Below are positions 5,429-7,467 of a DNA stretch of 7,467 bases, piece after piece. The stretch spans positions 1 through 7,467 of the forward strand of contig CAMWRN010000113.1 in assembly GCA_947176675.1 (NCBI GenBank). Reading direction: 5' to 3'. Under the pieces are notes generated by a model, which worked only from the letters and a program-made list of their open reading frames with translations, ran no database searches and was not told where the DNA came from. The stretch's first letter is position 1; every line of letters begins with the position of its first letter. The translations under genes and the position numbers were made by a program. The stretch is from an uncultured Clostridia bacterium (GTDB lineage: Bacteria > Bacillota > Clostridia > Oscillospirales > Ruminococcaceae).

Positions 5429-6691
5429 TCAGCTCCTGTAGTCCCCGTTTATCTTAACATAATCATAAGTAAGGTCGCAGCCCCAAGCAGTTGCAGAAGC
5501 CTCCCCGCTGTTAAGTCCGATAAGAATTTCTATTTCGTCCTCTTTGAGAATTTCCGCCGCCTTTTCCTCGGAAAATTCTATGTTAAGACCGTCCTTATAA
5601 GTCTGAATCTTTCCCGCCCTTGAAGCAAGAAAAATATCCAGCTTTTTCACATCAATTTTATCGGACTCCGCATAACCGACAGCACAGGCAATACGTCCGC
5701 AGTTTGCGTCCTCACCGTAAATCATGGTCTTGACAAGGGGGGAGCGGATAACGCTTTTTGCCGCGATGATCGCCGTGTCCAGATCGGGAGCGGAGCTGCA
5801 CACGCAGGTGATAAGCTTTGTCGCACCCTCGCCGTCCTTGGCAAGCATTATGGTAAGATTTTTCATGACCTGATAAAGAGCATTTTTAAAGGTTTCATAA
5901 TCCTCGTTTTCAGCAGTGATTTCCGTATTTCCCGCAAGTCCCGAAGCCATGAGCATACAAGTGTCGTTTGTGGACTGATCGCCGTCCACGCTCAAACAAT
6001 TATAGGTAATTTTAACGATTTCCGACAAAGCCTTTTGGAGCATTTCGGAGGACACCGCACAGTCCGTGGTAATAAAATTCAACGTGGTAGCCATATTCGG
6101 GTGTATCATTCCGCTGCCCTTTGCCATGCCGCCGAGGTGACACTCCCTGCCGTCCACGGTGAATTTTACGGCGTACTCCTTACGAACCGTGTCGGTGGTC
6201 ATGATTGCGGTCGCCGCCTCGATGTTTCCCTCATAGGAAAGCTTTTCCGCAAGCAGGGGGACGGCGTACTTTATCGGCTCGATAGGCAGGGTCAGACCGA
6301 TAACTCCCGTCGAAGCAACAATGACCTGCTCCACAGGAATATTCAAAGCCTCGGCAGTAAGTCTGCACATTTCAACAGCCTTTTCCTCGCCGTCCGCATT
6401 GCAGGTGTTGGCGTTGCCCGAATTTACAATAACGGCGCGAGCCTTTCCGCCCGACCTTGCAAGGTTGTTTTTTGTGACAATAACGGGCGCGCCCTTGACC
6501 TTGTTTGAGGTGTACACGCCCGCTGCATTGCACTCCACATCAGCAAATATCATGGCGATATCGTTCTTTTTATTGTTGACAGGGGACTCGTTCCCGTCGG
6601 GAAGTCCGTGCTTTATCCCACAGTAAAGTCCGCTTGCCTTAAAGCCTTTAGCGGCGCAAATACCACCGTTTATGATTTCAAAATTTTCCAT
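5429..6691 (-). CDS. argJ: Glutamate N-acetyltransferase / ornithine acetyltransferase ArgJ
   Basis: ArgJ moves the acetyl group from N-acetylornithine to glutamate, giving ornithine and N-acetylglutamate, and in bifunctional forms also uses acetyl-CoA. The 420-residue length is close to the family norm of about 390-420. Diagnostic features are ASTGVIG (oxyanion-hole Thr-Gly, residues 126-132), the self-cleavage region KGSGMIHPNMATT (191-203), SVDGDQSTNDT (234-244), KDGEGATKL (285-293) and the C-terminal WGCDLTYDYVKING block (403-416). By family knowledge, the precursor cuts itself between A201 and T202, and T202 becomes the nucleophile of the beta chain. The start ATG has AGGAG eight bases upstream. 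No argA is seen here, which fits an acetyl-recycling pathway, but whether this enzyme is mono- or bifunctional cannot be told from motifs. The cytoplasmic enzyme is followed 21 bases later by two small membrane protein genes. Confidence 0.98.
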   Translation of the reverse strand: MENFEIINGGICAAKGFKASGLYCGIKHGLPDGNESPVNNKKNDIAMIFADVECNAAGVYTSNKVKGAPVIVTKNNLARSGGKARAVIVNSGNANTCNADGEEKAVEMCRLTAEALNIPVEQVIVASTGVIGLTLPIEPIKYAVPLLAEKLSYEGNIEAATAIMTTDTVRKEYAVKFTVDGRECHLGGMAKGSGMIHPNMATTLNFITTDCAVSSEMLQKALSEIVKITYNCLSVDGDQSTNDTCMLMASGLAGNTEITAENEDYETFKNALYQVMKNLTIMLAKDGEGATKLITCVCSSAPDLDTAIIAAKSVIRSPLVKTMIYGEDANCGRIACAVGYAESDKIDVKKLDIFLASRAGKIQTYKDGLNIEFSEEKAAEILKEDEIEILIGLNSGEASATAWGCDLTYDYVKINGDYRS

Positions 6692-6712
6692 AGTGATTAC
6701 TCCTAAATAATT

Positions 6713-6742
6713 TTTATATTCTGCGGAAATTTCCGCTGTTAT
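6713..6742 (-). promoter_or_regulatory. Weak candidate sigma-A promoter for argJ
   Basis: On the minus strand, ATAACA (6737-6742; four of six matches to TTGACA) is followed after 18 bases by TATAAA (6713-6718; five of six matches to TATAAT). This would put the transcript start shortly before the AGGAG ribosome binding site (6700-6704) of argJ. The -35 box overlaps the stop codon of the upstream gene. Matches this weak occur often by chance in AT-rich gaps; the main support is position, spacing and the palindrome between the boxes. Read-through from the yjbR side is the alternative. Confidence 0.3.
6723..6736. promoter_or_regulatory. Perfect 14-bp palindrome upstream of argJ, possible operator
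   Basis: The sequence GCGGAAATTTCCGC is its own reverse complement and lies in the 47-base gap between the AT-rich membrane gene and argJ. It fits inside the 18-bp spacer of a possible promoter (6713-6742), a position where a bound repressor would block RNA polymerase. As RNA it would give only a 5-bp stem with an AATT loop and no following U-tract, so an intrinsic terminator is unlikely. It does not match the TGAAT-N4-ATTCA type of ARG box. The palindrome is seen directly; the operator role is inference. Confidence 0.4.
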
Positions 6743-7317
6743 TCTAAAGTAAATTCTTCTTCCAAAACGTCCGGAGCATATTCGCCTCTCGGCTCGTCAT
6801 ATCTTAAAATCAACGTCAGTTTTTTATCGGCTTCGTTGTATGTATAATCCCATTTATTTTCCTTTAAACAGTACTCATTACAGTAAATATCTTCCCAGCA
6901 ATACCCGATATATTTTGCGATAATACCTTTGACTTTATAGACATCTATTGCCGTTCCGCTGCTGCTTTTTTGCTCATACAATACGATTTTACTACCGTCG
7001 GTTAAACTGATTTCTTCCTTTGCCAAAAAGCTGTTTACCGTGTATGCAATATCATATACCGAAAGCACAATCCCAACACAATACAATAACGCAAGAATAA
7101 TTTTTTTGGCAATATGAATTTTTTTAAAATATTTTATATAAAAAAGCAGATAAATCAAAAATAAAGCCAAATAAATAAAATCATGAAAAATATCTTCTGC
7201 AATAAAATTGCCAAAAAGATAAAGCGTTTTATCCTTAAAAATATGCGGCAGAAACATATAAATAATCAAAAATGCAATTCCCAAAATATCAATAAAATTT
7301 AATTTTGTTTGTTTCAT
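6739..7317 (-). CDS. Uncharacterised membrane protein with C-terminal soluble domain
   Basis: 192 residues, not recognised as a named family. Three hydrophobic segments are visible at about residues 9-24, 44-63 and 73-95, separated by short Lys-rich turns. A polar tail of about 95 residues follows, rich in alternating beta-type sequence (DGSKIVLYEQ, KLTLILRYDE) with three cysteines close together (C140, C146, C150). The tail resembles the small beta domains found on many lone Clostridia membrane proteins, but I cannot assign it. The start ATG overlaps the stop of the YjbR gene and has GGAG five bases upstream, so the start is well supported. The N-terminal coding part is extremely AT-rich: by hand count 50 of 240 bases are G or C in 7081-7320, partly because of Phe/Ile/Lys-rich helices. 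It could be an accessory or recently acquired gene. A link to arginine synthesis is not shown. Confidence 0.75.
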   Translation of the reverse strand: MKQTKLNFIDILGIAFLIIYMFLPHIFKDKTLYLFGNFIAEDIFHDFIYLALFLIYLLFYIKYFKKIHIAKKIILALLYCVGIVLSVYDIAYTVNSFLAKEEISLTDGSKIVLYEQKSSSGTAIDVYKVKGIIAKYIGYCWEDIYCNEYCLKENKWDYTYNEADKKLTLILRYDEPRGEYAPDVLEEEFTLE

Positions 7318-7467
7318 TCCTGCTCCAGCTCCCTCTGCACTTTCTTGGCAAGCTTCCCCACAACGTACTTGTAAGACCCGTCTATCATTCGCAGTATCTC
7401 CTCATCGGGAACACCGCCGTCCAGCCTTACCGTGTTGAAATATGGCTGCTGCACAGGAGGACAATGA
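7314..7467 (-). CDS. YjbR/MmcQ family protein, C-terminal part (gene runs off the window)
   Basis: Only the last 50 codons are present; the 5' part lies beyond the window edge. The visible peptide contains NTVRLDGGVPDEEI followed by MIDGSYKYVV, matching the C-terminal signature of the YjbR/MmcQ (CyaY-like fold, formerly DUF419) family, where a T-V-x-L-D-G-x-V-P-D-E-E motif precedes a helix with a conserved Ser-Tyr pair. Members are small, about 115-130 residues, often described as DNA-binding-like, but their cellular role is unsettled. The usual HMNKxHW-like stretch before the motif reads QQPYF here, so this copy is somewhat divergent. The TGA stop overlaps the ATG of the next gene (ATGA), which indicates translational coupling. 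The family call is from recognised motifs; function is unknown. Confidence 0.82.
   Translation of the reverse strand, partial: HCPPVQQPYFNTVRLDGGVPDEEILRMIDGSYKYVVGKLAKKVQRELEQE

Noticed and set aside
6035..6508. 157-codon open frame on the plus strand opposite argJ
   Set aside because: Antisense to the conserved ArgJ cleavage region; no independent coding evidence.

Overview
The window carries ten protein genes, all on the minus strand. They form most of an arginine biosynthesis cluster with several uncharacterised membrane-protein genes mixed in. The gene content (bifunctional-type ArgJ, DUF975 membrane protein, DUF4190-like small membrane proteins, YjbR/MmcQ protein), the strong AGGAGG-type ribosome binding sites and the moderate GC content suggest a Clostridia-type Firmicute. 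An Oscillospiraceae/Ruminococcus-like gut organism is a reasonable guess, but the genus cannot be fixed from this sequence.

Layout in the direction of transcription (from high to low coordinates): the 3' end of a YjbR/MmcQ gene (7314-7467) overlaps by ATGA with a very AT-rich membrane protein gene of unknown function (6739-7317). A 47-base gap with a perfect 14-bp palindrome follows, then argJ (5429-6691), two tandem paralogous small membrane proteins (5117-5407 and 4871-5104) and argB (3967-4848, restarted at an ATG). A 107-base gap holds a near-consensus sigma-A promoter. After it come argD (2684-3859), an alpha/beta hydrolase overlapping argD by ATGA (1947-2687), argF (1016-1918) and a DUF975 membrane protein (184-945). 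The cluster ends in an intergenic stretch (1-183) with a 10-bp stem-loop.

ArgJ makes N-acetylglutamate and recycles the acetyl group from N-acetylornithine. ArgB phosphorylates N-acetylglutamate, ArgD makes N-acetylornithine, and ArgF turns ornithine into citrulline. ArgC (the reductase between ArgB and ArgD), ArgG and ArgH are not in the window. The argB product has the N-terminal extension and C-terminal residues of the arginine-inhibited hexameric class, so feedback control probably acts at that step.

No mobile elements, CRISPR arrays, tRNAs or rRNAs were seen. No clearly new defence or mobile system is visible. The most unusual points are the duplicated small membrane proteins between argJ and argB, the hydrolase translationally coupled between argD and argF, and the internal promoter with overlapping palindromes in front of argD.
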